Shown here: positions 54,021 through 62,580 of the stretch, piece by piece
Layout: every line of letters starts with the position of its first letter
Position numbering within the stretch: position 1 is the first letter of the stretch
Source of the DNA: Pseudomonas sp. ML2-2023-3
GTDB taxonomy: Bacteria; Pseudomonadota; Gammaproteobacteria; Pseudomonadales; Pseudomonadaceae
Assembly: GCF_037055275.1 (NCBI RefSeq)
Contig: NZ_CP146343.1
Span: forward strand, 2,948,501 to 3,012,500
DNA length: 64,000 nt
Direction: 5' to 3'
Program-made: the position numbers and the translations under genes
Notes under the pieces: model-generated
Database searches by the model: none
What the model saw: only the letters and a program-made list of their open reading frames with translations
Told to the model about the DNA's origin: nothing

Positions 54021-54411
54021 CGACGTGCGCCCCGGCGAAACCCTGCCGGAACTGGCGATCCCGATCACCGTGGGCCTGGTCACCGGCGGCGCTATCGCCA
54101 CCCGCGACTACTTCCCCGGCCACCATGACCTGAACGCCGCTCAGGCCCTGGGCTCACCGCACATCTTCATGAACATCCTCACCACCAATGGGCTGGTGCA
54201 GCGGTATGTCGAAGGTTGGGCTGGCCCTGAGGCACGTTTTGCCTCGCTGAAAATCAAGCTTGGCGCGCCGAACTACCCCGGCGACAGCATGACGTTCAAT
54301 GGCGCGGTTACCGGCCTGGACGCCGCCACCCGCACGGTGGAAATCACCCTCAGCGGCAAAAATTCCATGGGCAACCACGTGACCGGAACGGTCGCGCTGG
54401 TTCTGCCCTGA
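53992..54411 (+). CDS. MaoC-like hydratase, ChsH1-like
   Basis: 139 residues, a single hot-dog domain. The dehydratase/hydratase dyad region is ATRDYFPGHHDLNAAQ (Asp and His), with FMNILTTNGLVQRYVEGWAGP, a stretch recalling ChsH1. It would form the hydratase with the ChsH2-like protein and hydrate the C22-enoyl-CoA side chain. Its start lies within the 3' end of the ChsE1-like gene (29-bp overlap), so translation is probably coupled. Confidence 0.85.
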   Translation: MTLQNTKRFDDVRPGETLPELAIPITVGLVTGGAIATRDYFPGHHDLNAAQALGSPHIFMNILTTNGLVQRYVEGWAGPEARFASLKIKLGAPNYPGDSMTFNGAVTGLDAATRTVEITLSGKNSMGNHVTGTVALVLP

Positions 54412-54429
54412 TCGCGGGAGACAGCACAC

Positions 54430-55608
54430 ATGACGCAATCGACACTTTCCGGCAGCGCTGCCATCGTTGGCCTGGGCGCGACCGAATTTTCGAAAAACTC
54501 CGGGCGCACCGAATTGCGCCTGGCGCTTGAAGCCACGTTGGCTGCGTTGAAAGACGCGGGTATCGACCCGTCCGAGGTTGAGGGTTTCAGCTCGTACTCG
54601 GTGGACAAAGTCCCGGAATACGAGATCGCCCGCTTGCTGGGTTGCAAGGACGTCAAATTCTTCTCCCAGGTACCCCACGGTGGTGGTGCGGCCTGCGCGC
54701 CGATCATGCACGCGGCCATGGCCGTCGCCACAGGTGTGGCCAAAGTGGTGGTGGTCTACCGCGCCATGAACGAGCGCTCGTGGTATCGCTTCGGCAGCGG
54801 CAGCTACGGCTTTGCTTCCACGCCGATCTTCGAAAACGTCAACTACGGCTGGTACATGCCCCACGGCCTGCACACCCCGGCTTCATGGGTCGGCATGTTT
54901 GCCCAGCGCTACATGCACACCTACGGCGCCACCTCTGAAGACTTCGGTCGCGTGGCGGTGGCGGTGCGTGACTTTGCCGCCACCAACCCGGCGGCGTTCT
55001 TTTACGGCAAGCCGATCACTCTGGAAGAACACCAGGCCTCGCGCTGGATCTGCGAGCCGTTGCATTTGCTCGATTGCTGCCAGGAATCCGATGGTGCGGT
55101 GGCGATGGTGATTACCTCGGCCGAGCGTGCCAAGGACCTGCGCCAGAAGCCGGTGATGATCAAGGCCGGCTCCCAGGGGATCACGTCGGGCCAGCAGATC
55201 ATGACCTCCTTCTACCGCGACGACATTACCGGGCTACCGGAAATGGGCGTGGTCGCCAAGGAGCTGTATCGCCAGTCGGGCCTGGGCCCGGAGGCGCTGC
55301 AAACCGCGGTCATCTACGACCACTTCACCCCGTTTGTACTGCCGCAGCTCGAAGAGTTCGGCCTGTGCGAGCGTGGCGAAGCCAAGGAATTCATCCGAGC
55401 CGGGCACCATGCCCGTGGCGGCAAGTTCCCGATCAATACCCACGGCGGGCAACTGGGCGAGGCTTATATCCACGGCATGAACGGCGTGGCTGAAGCGGTG
55501 CGCCAGGTGCGTGGCAGTGCGGTCAACCAGGTCGACAATGTGGAAAACGTGCTGGTGACTGCTGGCACGGGTGTTCCTACCAGCGGCCTGATTCTGGGAG
55601 CAGCCTGA
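54430..55608 (+). CDS. Thiolase-fold aldolase, Ltp2-like
   Basis: 392 residues. Thiolase-like lipid-transfer protein (SCPx-type) fold with SGSAAIVGLGATEFSKNSGRT at the N-terminus, HGGGAACAPIMHAAMAV, and VIYDHFTPFVLPQLEEFGLC; the Tyr in the latter is equivalent to a catalytic Tyr in Ltp2. In the steroid pathway Ltp2 with ChsH2 performs retro-aldol cleavage of the hydroxylated side chain, releasing propanoyl-CoA or acetyl-CoA and a 17-ketosteroid. It has GGAG 12 bases upstream and adjoins ChsH1- and ChsE2-like genes. Confidence 0.85.
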   Translation: MTQSTLSGSAAIVGLGATEFSKNSGRTELRLALEATLAALKDAGIDPSEVEGFSSYSVDKVPEYEIARLLGCKDVKFFSQVPHGGGAACAPIMHAAMAVATGVAKVVVVYRAMNERSWYRFGSGSYGFASTPIFENVNYGWYMPHGLHTPASWVGMFAQRYMHTYGATSEDFGRVAVAVRDFAATNPAAFFYGKPITLEEHQASRWICEPLHLLDCCQESDGAVAMVITSAERAKDLRQKPVMIKAGSQGITSGQQIMTSFYRDDITGLPEMGVVAKELYRQSGLGPEALQTAVIYDHFTPFVLPQLEEFGLCERGEAKEFIRAGHHARGGKFPINTHGGQLGEAYIHGMNGVAEAVRQVRGSAVNQVDNVENVLVTAGTGVPTSGLILGAA

Positions 55609-56778
55609 ATGTTCGTCGACCTCACGCCTGAACAACACGCCCTGCGCCTGAAGGTGCGGGACTACTTCCAAAACCTGATGACCCCGCAGTTGCGTGAGCA
55701 ATTGCGTGGCAAAGAGGGCGGCGAACTGTACCGCGACACCATCCGCCAGATGGGGCGCGACGGCTGGCTGGCCGTGGGCTGGCCCAAGGAGCACGGCGGG
55801 CAGGGCTACGGCCCCACCGAGCAGTTCATCTTCTTTGAAGAAGCGAACATTGCCGGGGCGCCGCTGCCGTTTGTGACCATCAGCACTGTTGGGCCTGCGC
55901 TGATGGCTCACGGCACCGAATTGCAAAAGGCCAAATTCTTGCCGGGCATCGCTGCGGGCGAAATCATCTTTGCCATCGGCTACTCCGAACAGGATGCGGG
56001 CAGCGACCTGGCGGTGCTCAAAACCACGGCCCGCCTTGAAGGCGACAGTTTTGTGGTCAATGGCAACAAGCTCTGGACCTCGGGTGCCGAGTCGGCGGAT
56101 TACATCTGGCTGGCGGCGCGTACCGATCCAGAACGACCACGGCACAAGGGCGTGTCGATCCTGATTCTCGACACCCAGGCGCAAGGCTTCTCGACCACGG
56201 TGATCCCGACCACGAGCAACCCGACTGCGGCTACCTACTACGATAACGTCCGGGTGCCCCAAGACATGCTGGTGGGCGAGCTGAACGGTGGCTGGAAGCT
56301 GATCACCGCCCAACTGAACCACGAGCGGCTGGGCCTGGGTGCCTGGTCGGACAAGGTTGTCGGGCTGTTTCGCCGGGTGCTGATGTGGGCCAGGGAAACG
56401 GATGAAAACGGCGTGCGTGCCACCGATAAAGCCTGGGTGCGCGCAGGTCTGGCGCAGTGTTACGCAAGGCTGGAAGCCATGCGCCTGATCAACCTGCGCA
56501 TTGCCGCTGATCTTGAGCGTGAGCGCATGGACGTGGCGCTGGCCTCGACCACCAAGGTCTACGGCTCCGAATCGGCGATCGAGATTCTGCGCCTGTTGAG
56601 CAACATCGTAGGTGCCAATGGTCTGGTGCGCGGCGGTTCGGCGGCGTCGTTGTTGCAGGGCGACCTGGAGTACGAAGTACGTGCCAGCGTGACCCTGACG
56701 TTTGGTGGCGGCACCAATGAAATCCAGCGCGAGCTGATAGCCCAATTCGGCCTGGGCATGCCCCGTACCCAGCGTTAA
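55609..56778 (+). CDS. Acyl-CoA dehydrogenase, ChsE2 (FadE29)-like subunit
   Basis: 389 residues, equal to FadE29. MFVDLTPEQHALRLKVRDYF, QMGRDGWLAVGWPKEHGGQG, IIFAIGYSEQDAGSDLAVL and DYIWLAARTDPE all recall FadE29 from memory. The middle domain has the FAD-stacking residues and the C-terminus has LTFGGGTNEIQREL. It would form the ChsE1-ChsE2 complex with the protein at 52887, oxidising the C3 (propionyl-CoA) steroid side chain. The start immediately follows the Ltp2-like stop. Confidence 0.88.
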   Translation: MFVDLTPEQHALRLKVRDYFQNLMTPQLREQLRGKEGGELYRDTIRQMGRDGWLAVGWPKEHGGQGYGPTEQFIFFEEANIAGAPLPFVTISTVGPALMAHGTELQKAKFLPGIAAGEIIFAIGYSEQDAGSDLAVLKTTARLEGDSFVVNGNKLWTSGAESADYIWLAARTDPERPRHKGVSILILDTQAQGFSTTVIPTTSNPTAATYYDNVRVPQDMLVGELNGGWKLITAQLNHERLGLGAWSDKVVGLFRRVLMWARETDENGVRATDKAWVRAGLAQCYARLEAMRLINLRIAADLERERMDVALASTTKVYGSESAIEILRLLSNIVGANGLVRGGSAASLLQGDLEYEVRASVTLTFGGGTNEIQRELIAQFGLGMPRTQR

Positions 56779-56784
56779 TAGAGG

Positions 56785-56940
56785 TCTTGTAGCAGCGGAC
56801 GAGTTGAACGAGGCCGCGTCCGGCTGCGAAGCGGCCGCAAAACCATTCAACACGGTGTTTCAGATACATCGAGTGTGCAGGGTTGACGAGGACTTCGTCC
56901 CCGGACGCAGCCTCGCGCAGCTCTGCAGCTGCTACGGGGA
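56785..56940. repeat. Diverged intergenic repeat (family B), copy 3
   Basis: Blocks GTAGCAGCGGACGAG...GAGGCCGCGTCCGGCTGCG and inverted CCGGACGCAGCCTCGCGCAG...GCAGCTGCTAC. It separates the ChsE2-like gene from two further acyl-CoA dehydrogenase genes. Confidence 0.6.
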
Positions 56941-56963
56941 TCTTTATTTACAGGTGAAATAAC

Positions 56964-58154
56964 ATGAACACCATTGACCAGTTCAGAGAGCAAACCCGCA
57001 GCTGGCTTGAGGCCAACTGTCCACCCTCCCAGCGCAAGGCGATTCCTGAAGGCGAGTTGGTATGGGGTGCAAGGGATGTCGAGTTCCCCAATGCCGATGC
57101 CCAGCTGTGGTTTGAGCGCATGCGCGACAAGGGCTGGTTCTGCCCGGACTGGCCTGCCGAATATGGCGGTGCAGGGCTGAGCGCGGAATATAACGCCGTG
57201 CTCGAAAGTGAGCTGCGCCGCCTGAAGTGCCGCCCGCCACAAATCAATCTGGGCATCTGGATGCTTGGCCCGGTGCTGCTGGAGTTCGGCAGCGAAGCGC
57301 AAAAGAAAGACCTGCTCACCCCGATGACTCGCGGTGAAGTGCGCTGGTGCCAGGGCTTCTCCGAGCCCAATGCCGGCTCTGACCTGGCGAGCCTGAAAAC
57401 CGCCGCCCGGGATGCTGGCGATCATTTTGTAGTTGATGGCAGCAAAATCTGGACCTCGTACGGAGACAAGTCGGACTGGATGTATGCGTTGGTCCGCACC
57501 AATCCCGCCGCCAGCAAGCACGCGGGCATCAGCCTGATCGTGCTCGACATGAAAAGCCCCGGGGTGAGCGTTGCGCCGATTGATTTGATCAGCGGCAAAT
57601 CTGCGTTCTGCCAGGTGTTCTTCGATGCAGTCAAAGTCCCGAAAAGCCAGCTGATTGGCCCGTTGCACGGCGGCTGGAACTTGGCCAAGCGCCTGTTGCA
57701 GCACGAACGCAAAGCCATGTCCAAATTCGGCGAGTTCAGCCTGCCGACGCACTTTCACTTGTTGTCGTTGGTCGGCCAGTACTTGCCCGAACCTGCGGGG
57801 CAAAGCGAATCGGCGCTGGTGGCGCGGGCTGTGGCCTGTGCCATGGACGAGCACAGCTACAACCTGACCGTACAGCGCATGGGTGAAGAAGCCCGCGCCG
57901 GGCAAGACGTCAGTGGGCTGATGTCGATCATGAAACTGGTCCACACCGAACAGGAACGGGACAAGTTCGAAGTGCTGTTGGATGTCATGGGTTATCACGC
58001 ATTGGGCTGGGACAAGGAGGCGTTCAGCCCCCAGGAGCAGGCCATCACCCGTGGCTGGCTCAACAGCTTCGCCCTGACCATTTCTGGCGGTGCCTCAGAA
58101 ATCCAGCTCAACGTGATTGCCAAGCGGGTCCTCGGCCTGCCTGATGTGAAGTAA
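56964..58154 (+). CDS. Acyl-CoA dehydrogenase (FadE26/FadE34-like family, subunit A)
   Basis: 396 residues. Complete ACAD: DKGWFCPDWPAEYGGAGLS, RWCQGFSEPNAGSDLASLKTAARDAGD, KIWTSYGDKSDWMYALVRT and the C-terminal SGGASEIQLNVIAKRVLGLP. It is followed by a second ACAD gene 11 bp downstream; such pairs form alpha2beta2 steroid acyl-CoA dehydrogenases. Role could be an earlier side-chain cycle (C5 chain) or HIP-CoA ring oxidation. Start has AGGTGAAATAAC upstream, weak ribosome site. Confidence 0.88.
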   Translation: MNTIDQFREQTRSWLEANCPPSQRKAIPEGELVWGARDVEFPNADAQLWFERMRDKGWFCPDWPAEYGGAGLSAEYNAVLESELRRLKCRPPQINLGIWMLGPVLLEFGSEAQKKDLLTPMTRGEVRWCQGFSEPNAGSDLASLKTAARDAGDHFVVDGSKIWTSYGDKSDWMYALVRTNPAASKHAGISLIVLDMKSPGVSVAPIDLISGKSAFCQVFFDAVKVPKSQLIGPLHGGWNLAKRLLQHERKAMSKFGEFSLPTHFHLLSLVGQYLPEPAGQSESALVARAVACAMDEHSYNLTVQRMGEEARAGQDVSGLMSIMKLVHTEQERDKFEVLLDVMGYHALGWDKEAFSPQEQAITRGWLNSFALTISGGASEIQLNVIAKRVLGLPDVK

Positions 58155-58165
58155 GGAAACCCACC

Positions 58166-59311
58166 ATGAACCTGCTTTATAACGATGATCAACGGATGTT
58201 GGCCGACAGCGCCCGCGAGTTCCTGGCGGCGCGCAGCCCGGTGTCCCGCCAGCGCGCCTTGCGCGATGAGCCCCAGCCCGATGGTTTTGACTCGCGACTG
58301 TGGCAAGACGCAGTGGCGTTGGGCTGGAGCGCTATACCGTTCCCCGAAAACCTCGGCGGGCTGGACTTCGGTTGCATGGGCCTGGGCCCTGTCTTTGAAT
58401 CCATCGGTTGCACGCTCAGCGCCTCGCCGCTGCTCTCCAGCGTAGTGCTCAGCGGTTCCTTGCTGCACCTGCAGGGCAATGCCGAGCAACAGGATTGCTG
58501 GCTGTCGACGACCATCAGCGGTGAGCGGCGCTTGGCGCTGGCGCTGGACGAAAACGCGCGTCACAACCCGCAAAAGGTCTCGTTGCAAGCCGTGCCCAAT
58601 GGCGATGGCTACAGCCTGACCGGGGATAAATATTGTGTGATCGACGGGCTCGGTGCCGACGGTTATCTGGTGGCAGCACGCACGGGCACCCAGGGTATCA
58701 GCCTGTTTCTGATACCGGCCGACGCTGCGGGCCTCACTGTGGTTGCGTTACCGCTGATTGACTCGCGCAACCATGCACGGTTGCAGCTGGATCAGGTACA
58801 GGTCGGGCCGCAAGCACTGCTCGGCGAGGCCGGATCTGCCATGCCTGCGTTGATTATTGCGCTGGATCGCGGTCGAGTGTGCCTGGCTGCCGAGATGCTC
58901 GGCATGTCTGAAAAACTCTTCGCGATGACCCTCGATTACCTCAAGACCCGCGTCCAGTTTGATGTGGCCATTGGCTCTTTCCAGACCCTGCAACACCGTG
59001 CGGCGCAGCTGTATGTCGACCTGGCACTGGCGCGCAGCGCGGTGATGGCCGGGCTGGCAGCGCTGGACGATACACGCCTGAGCGAGGTCGAGCGTCAGCG
59101 CCTGGCCAGTCTGGCGAAGTGGAAGGCCGGGCAGACGGCGATCAAGGTCGCGAATGAAGCGGTGCAGATGCACGGCGGCATTGGCGTCACCGATGAGCTG
59201 GATGTGGGCTTGTACCTCAAGCGTATCCGGGTGGCTCAGGCAACCCTGGGCGATGCCGATTTTCACTGCGAGCGCTATGGCGCCCTGGAACTGGCGCACG
59301 CGCACGCTTGA
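58166..59311 (+). CDS. Acyl-CoA dehydrogenase (subunit B of pair)
   Basis: 381 residues starting MNLLYNDDQRMLADSAREFL, with AAGGAAACCCACC upstream. ACAD fold with GWSAIPFPENLGGLDFGCMG and the C-terminal MHGGIGVTDELDVGLYLKRIRV. The middle domain is less conserved, which is common for the beta subunits of paired steroid ACADs. Probably forms a heteromer with the protein at 56964. Confidence 0.88.
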   Translation: MNLLYNDDQRMLADSAREFLAARSPVSRQRALRDEPQPDGFDSRLWQDAVALGWSAIPFPENLGGLDFGCMGLGPVFESIGCTLSASPLLSSVVLSGSLLHLQGNAEQQDCWLSTTISGERRLALALDENARHNPQKVSLQAVPNGDGYSLTGDKYCVIDGLGADGYLVAARTGTQGISLFLIPADAAGLTVVALPLIDSRNHARLQLDQVQVGPQALLGEAGSAMPALIIALDRGRVCLAAEMLGMSEKLFAMTLDYLKTRVQFDVAIGSFQTLQHRAAQLYVDLALARSAVMAGLAALDDTRLSEVERQRLASLAKWKAGQTAIKVANEAVQMHGGIGVTDELDVGLYLKRIRVAQATLGDADFHCERYGALELAHAHA

Positions 59312-59348
59312 GCCTGTTGTGAACGGTTCGAGTCAGGAGAATAACAAG

Positions 59349-61037
59349 ATGAAACTTGAGCAATGGCAGAGCGCCTGGCAGCAGTTGGTGGGGGTGGGCT
59401 CGCCTTTTGAAGTCGTCACGCCGCCAGAAGGCGGGCCGAAGTATTTTCGACACACAGCAGCCAGCGTCTGGGCCGCCATCGACAGTGGCCGGGTGCATGC
59501 TGACCGCGAGTTTCTGGTGTGGGAGCAGCAGCGACTGACGTTCAGTCAGTTTTTCGATCAGGTGGATCGACTGGCCGGGCAGTTGGTGCAGCGCTTTGGT
59601 CTGCACAAAGGCGATCGCGTCGCGATTGCCATGCGTAATCAGCCCTCCTGGCTGGTCGCGTTTGCAGCCATCCAGCGATGCGGTGCGGTGTGTGTGCCGC
59701 TCAACAGCTGGGGGCTGCGTGACGAGCTGTTTCATGGCCTGCAGGACAGCGGTGCGTGCTTGTTGCTGTGCGACGAGCCTCGCTTGCAATTGCTTGCCGC
59801 TGACCTGCGTGATCAAGGGCTGGCAACCATTGTGGTTGGCCTGCGTGAAGACGCGCCGCTGGAGGAACACTGCCAGCGCCTGGAAGACCTGCTGGCTGCA
59901 CCCGCGTTGAGTACGCCCGTGCAACCCGTCAGTGCCAGCGACCCGGCCATGATTCTCTACACCTCGGGCACGACCAGTCTGGCCAAGGGCGTGCTGTCGA
60001 CCCACGGCGCAGTCTGTCAGGCGCTGGTGGCGCTGGAGTTCCAGGGTGCGTTTTGCGCGCTCAGTTCACCGCAGCGCATCAGTGTGGTGATTAACAGCGG
60101 TTATGCGCCCACCACCTTGATGGCAGTCCCGCTGTTCCATGTCAGTGGCTTGCATGCGCAGTTTTTGCTGGCCTTGCGCAGCGGTCGACGCCTGCTGCTG
60201 ATGTACAAGTGGGACGTGGAAAAAGCCTTCGATCTGATCCGCGATGAGCACTGCACCCAGTTCAACGGCGCACCGGTGATGATGCAGCAACTGCTGACGT
60301 CGCCACGCTTTGGCAGCCCTGACACGGCCAGCCTGTTTGGTCTGGGGCTGGGGGGTGCGGCACCGTCCAGCAGCCTGCTGGAACACCTGACCCAGCGCAA
60401 ACCCGAGGCAATCGGCGGCAGTGGTTATGGGCTGACCGAAAGCAACGGCATCTGCGCAGCCATTGGCGGTGATCAGTTTGTCTACAAACCAGCGTCTGCA
60501 GGCTGGCCCTTGCCAATTGTCGAGGTGCGCATCGGCGACAGTCCGGATCGACCACTGCCCGTCGGTGTCAGTGGATTGATCTGGGTGCGCTCGCCAACGC
60601 TGATGAGCGCGTACTGGAACCTGCCCGAGGCCAGCGCACAGACCCTGCGCGATGGCTGGCTCGACACCGGCGATATCGGGCTGCTGGATGATGAAGGTTT
60701 CCTCTACATCACGGATCGCGCGAAGGATTTGATCAATCGCGGCGGCGAGAAGATTTCCGCTGCCGAGGTCGAGTCCTGCGCCTGTGAGATGCCCGGTGTG
60801 ATTGAAGCCGCAGCCTTTGCCGTCCCTGACGATGTGCTGGGCGAAGTGGTGTTTTTGGTGGTGCGTGGCGACCCGGCCTCAACCCCGGACCGGGATACGG
60901 TGCGGGGGTTTATCGCCCAGCGTCTGGCGAGCTTCAAGGTCCCTGCGCAGATCCATATCCAGCACACGCCGTTTGCCCGTAATGCGTCGGGCAAGATGCT
61001 TAAAAGCTTGCTCAAAGAGCTGTTGGTAACGGCCTGA
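59349..61037 (+). CDS. Acyl-CoA synthetase (steroid/fatty acid type)
   Basis: 562 residues starting MKLEQWQSAWQQLVGVG, with GGAG upstream. ANL ligase: P-loop MILYTSGTTSLAKGV, SGYGLTESNG, GWLDTGDIG, and catalytic Lys in NASGKMLKSLL. The Thr-Ser stretch differs slightly from FadD3-type ligase at 48049, implying a different substrate, for example the steroid side-chain acid. Follows the ACAD pair and precedes the DUF1329 gene. Confidence 0.9.
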   Translation: MKLEQWQSAWQQLVGVGSPFEVVTPPEGGPKYFRHTAASVWAAIDSGRVHADREFLVWEQQRLTFSQFFDQVDRLAGQLVQRFGLHKGDRVAIAMRNQPSWLVAFAAIQRCGAVCVPLNSWGLRDELFHGLQDSGACLLLCDEPRLQLLAADLRDQGLATIVVGLREDAPLEEHCQRLEDLLAAPALSTPVQPVSASDPAMILYTSGTTSLAKGVLSTHGAVCQALVALEFQGAFCALSSPQRISVVINSGYAPTTLMAVPLFHVSGLHAQFLLALRSGRRLLLMYKWDVEKAFDLIRDEHCTQFNGAPVMMQQLLTSPRFGSPDTASLFGLGLGGAAPSSSLLEHLTQRKPEAIGGSGYGLTESNGICAAIGGDQFVYKPASAGWPLPIVEVRIGDSPDRPLPVGVSGLIWVRSPTLMSAYWNLPEASAQTLRDGWLDTGDIGLLDDEGFLYITDRAKDLINRGGEKISAAEVESCACEMPGVIEAAAFAVPDDVLGEVVFLVVRGDPASTPDRDTVRGFIAQRLASFKVPAQIHIQHTPFARNASGKMLKSLLKELLVTA

Positions 61038-61125
61038 ATAGTCTTTGTGGACGATGTACTCGCCTGTGAATGGCGAAGAATGGACGCATACCCCTCAGCA
61101 AGCTTATTCGCGTAGGAGGCAATAC

Positions 61126-62508
61126 ATGAAAATAACAAGAACAGGCGTAATGCTCGCAGCCGCCATAGCCGTCAATGTGGCGGCCATCGGCACGGCATCC
61201 GCCCAGGTATCTCCCGCAGAAGCGGCCAAACTGGGTAAAGAGCTGACCTGTGTAGGTGCAGAACAGGCAGGTAACGCCGCGGGCACTATCCCGCCCTACA
61301 CCGGCAAGTACCTGGGCGAAGTTCCGGGCTGGAACCATGTGAAGTTCTCGGGCGACCAACCGGTTGATCCCTACGCTGCAGAGAAGCCGATCCTGGTGAT
61401 CACTGCGCAAAACATGGCGCAGTACGAAGACAAGCTGACCGAGGGCCAGAAAGCGCTGCTCAAGCGTTATCCGACCACTTACAAGATGAACATCTACACC
61501 GGTCATCGTGATTTCCGCTACCCGGACTACGTGTGCCGCCGCGTCATGAGCAACGCCTTGAATGCCAAGCTGGTGAACGATGGCATGGGCATCGAAGGGT
61601 TGGGCCAGGTGCCGTTCCCGATCCCTAAAAGCGGCATGGAAGTGCTGTGGAACCACCAGCTCCCGGCGCGCGCCTGGACCGAAGAAAAAACCAGTGACCT
61701 GGCGTCCGTACTGCCCAATGGCAGCATTGGGTGGGGCCGTGCCTATGCGCGAGGCCTGTCACAGGCCAACTCCCCGACGGTGGAGCCAAAAACTGAAGAC
61801 AAGATTCAGGCAATGGGCAACAACACGACGCTCAAACCTGCCCGTGACAACGGCGTGATCAGCATTTCCCACGAACCCTACGACTTTCAGACCAACCCGC
61901 GTCAGGCCTGGAGCTACAGCCCGTCCACCCGTCGCGTTCGCTTGCTGCCTGGCTACGGCTATGACCAGCCGATGATTGGCACCAACGGCACCATGACCGT
62001 CGACGAAGACCGTTTGTTCAACGGTTCGCCAGAGCGCTTCGACTGGAAATTGATCGGCAAGCGTGAGGTTTACATCCCGGCCAACGCCTACAAGCCCAAC
62101 GCAGGCACGGTGAAGTACGCAGACATGCTCACGCCCAACCATCCCAACCCTGACCTGATGCGTTATGAACTGCGTCGTGTGTGGGTGCTGGAAGGGGACC
62201 TGAAAGAAGGCTATCGCCACGTGTACGGCAAGCGTGTGCTGTTTATCGATGAGGACACCTGGAACTCGGTGATGGCAGACAACTACGATGCCCGTGGGCA
62301 GCTGTGGAAACACGCCATGATCAACTACTACTACCATCCGGACATGAGCGCCTGGCAGGCGGGTTCGCAGTTCTTCATGGACTTGAACTCGGGGCAGTAC
62401 ACCGGCTACGGCATGACCAACGAAGCCAAGAAAGGCCCGATCCTCAACGAAGGCAAGTTCACGCCTGACCAGTACACCGCGGATGCGGCACGGGCGATGG
62501 GACGGTAA
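61126..62508 (+). CDS. DUF1329 exported protein
   Basis: 460 residues starting MKITRTGVMLAAAIAVN, with AGGAGG 5 bases upstream and a Sec signal peptide cleaved near ASAQVSP. DUF1329 proteins of this length are found with hydrophobic-compound degradation genes (aromatic, steroid and PHA contexts), usually next to a DUF1302 outer-membrane protein. Function is unknown; cell-envelope role in uptake of a hydrophobic substrate is suspected. No DUF1302 partner is encoded here. It closes the second unit and is followed by a strong terminator. Confidence 0.88.
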   Translation: MKITRTGVMLAAAIAVNVAAIGTASAQVSPAEAAKLGKELTCVGAEQAGNAAGTIPPYTGKYLGEVPGWNHVKFSGDQPVDPYAAEKPILVITAQNMAQYEDKLTEGQKALLKRYPTTYKMNIYTGHRDFRYPDYVCRRVMSNALNAKLVNDGMGIEGLGQVPFPIPKSGMEVLWNHQLPARAWTEEKTSDLASVLPNGSIGWGRAYARGLSQANSPTVEPKTEDKIQAMGNNTTLKPARDNGVISISHEPYDFQTNPRQAWSYSPSTRRVRLLPGYGYDQPMIGTNGTMTVDEDRLFNGSPERFDWKLIGKREVYIPANAYKPNAGTVKYADMLTPNHPNPDLMRYELRRVWVLEGDLKEGYRHVYGKRVLFIDEDTWNSVMADNYDARGQLWKHAMINYYYHPDMSAWQAGSQFFMDLNSGQYTGYGMTNEAKKGPILNEGKFTPDQYTADAARAMGR

Positions 62509-62539
62509 ACGCCAGGCTGCACGTTTTGAGCAACAAGCA

Positions 62540-62576
62540 AAAGCCCCGTCGGTGTTGCGCCGACGGGGCTTTTTTC
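62540..62576 (+). terminator. Rho-independent terminator
   Basis: Stem AAAGCCCCGTCGG with CCGACGGGGCTTT around TGTTGCG, followed by TTTTTC. Ends the DUF1329 transcript and, because of the A-rich 5' side, could also terminate the convergent VOC gene. Confidence 0.92.
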
Positions 62577-62580
62577 GGAG

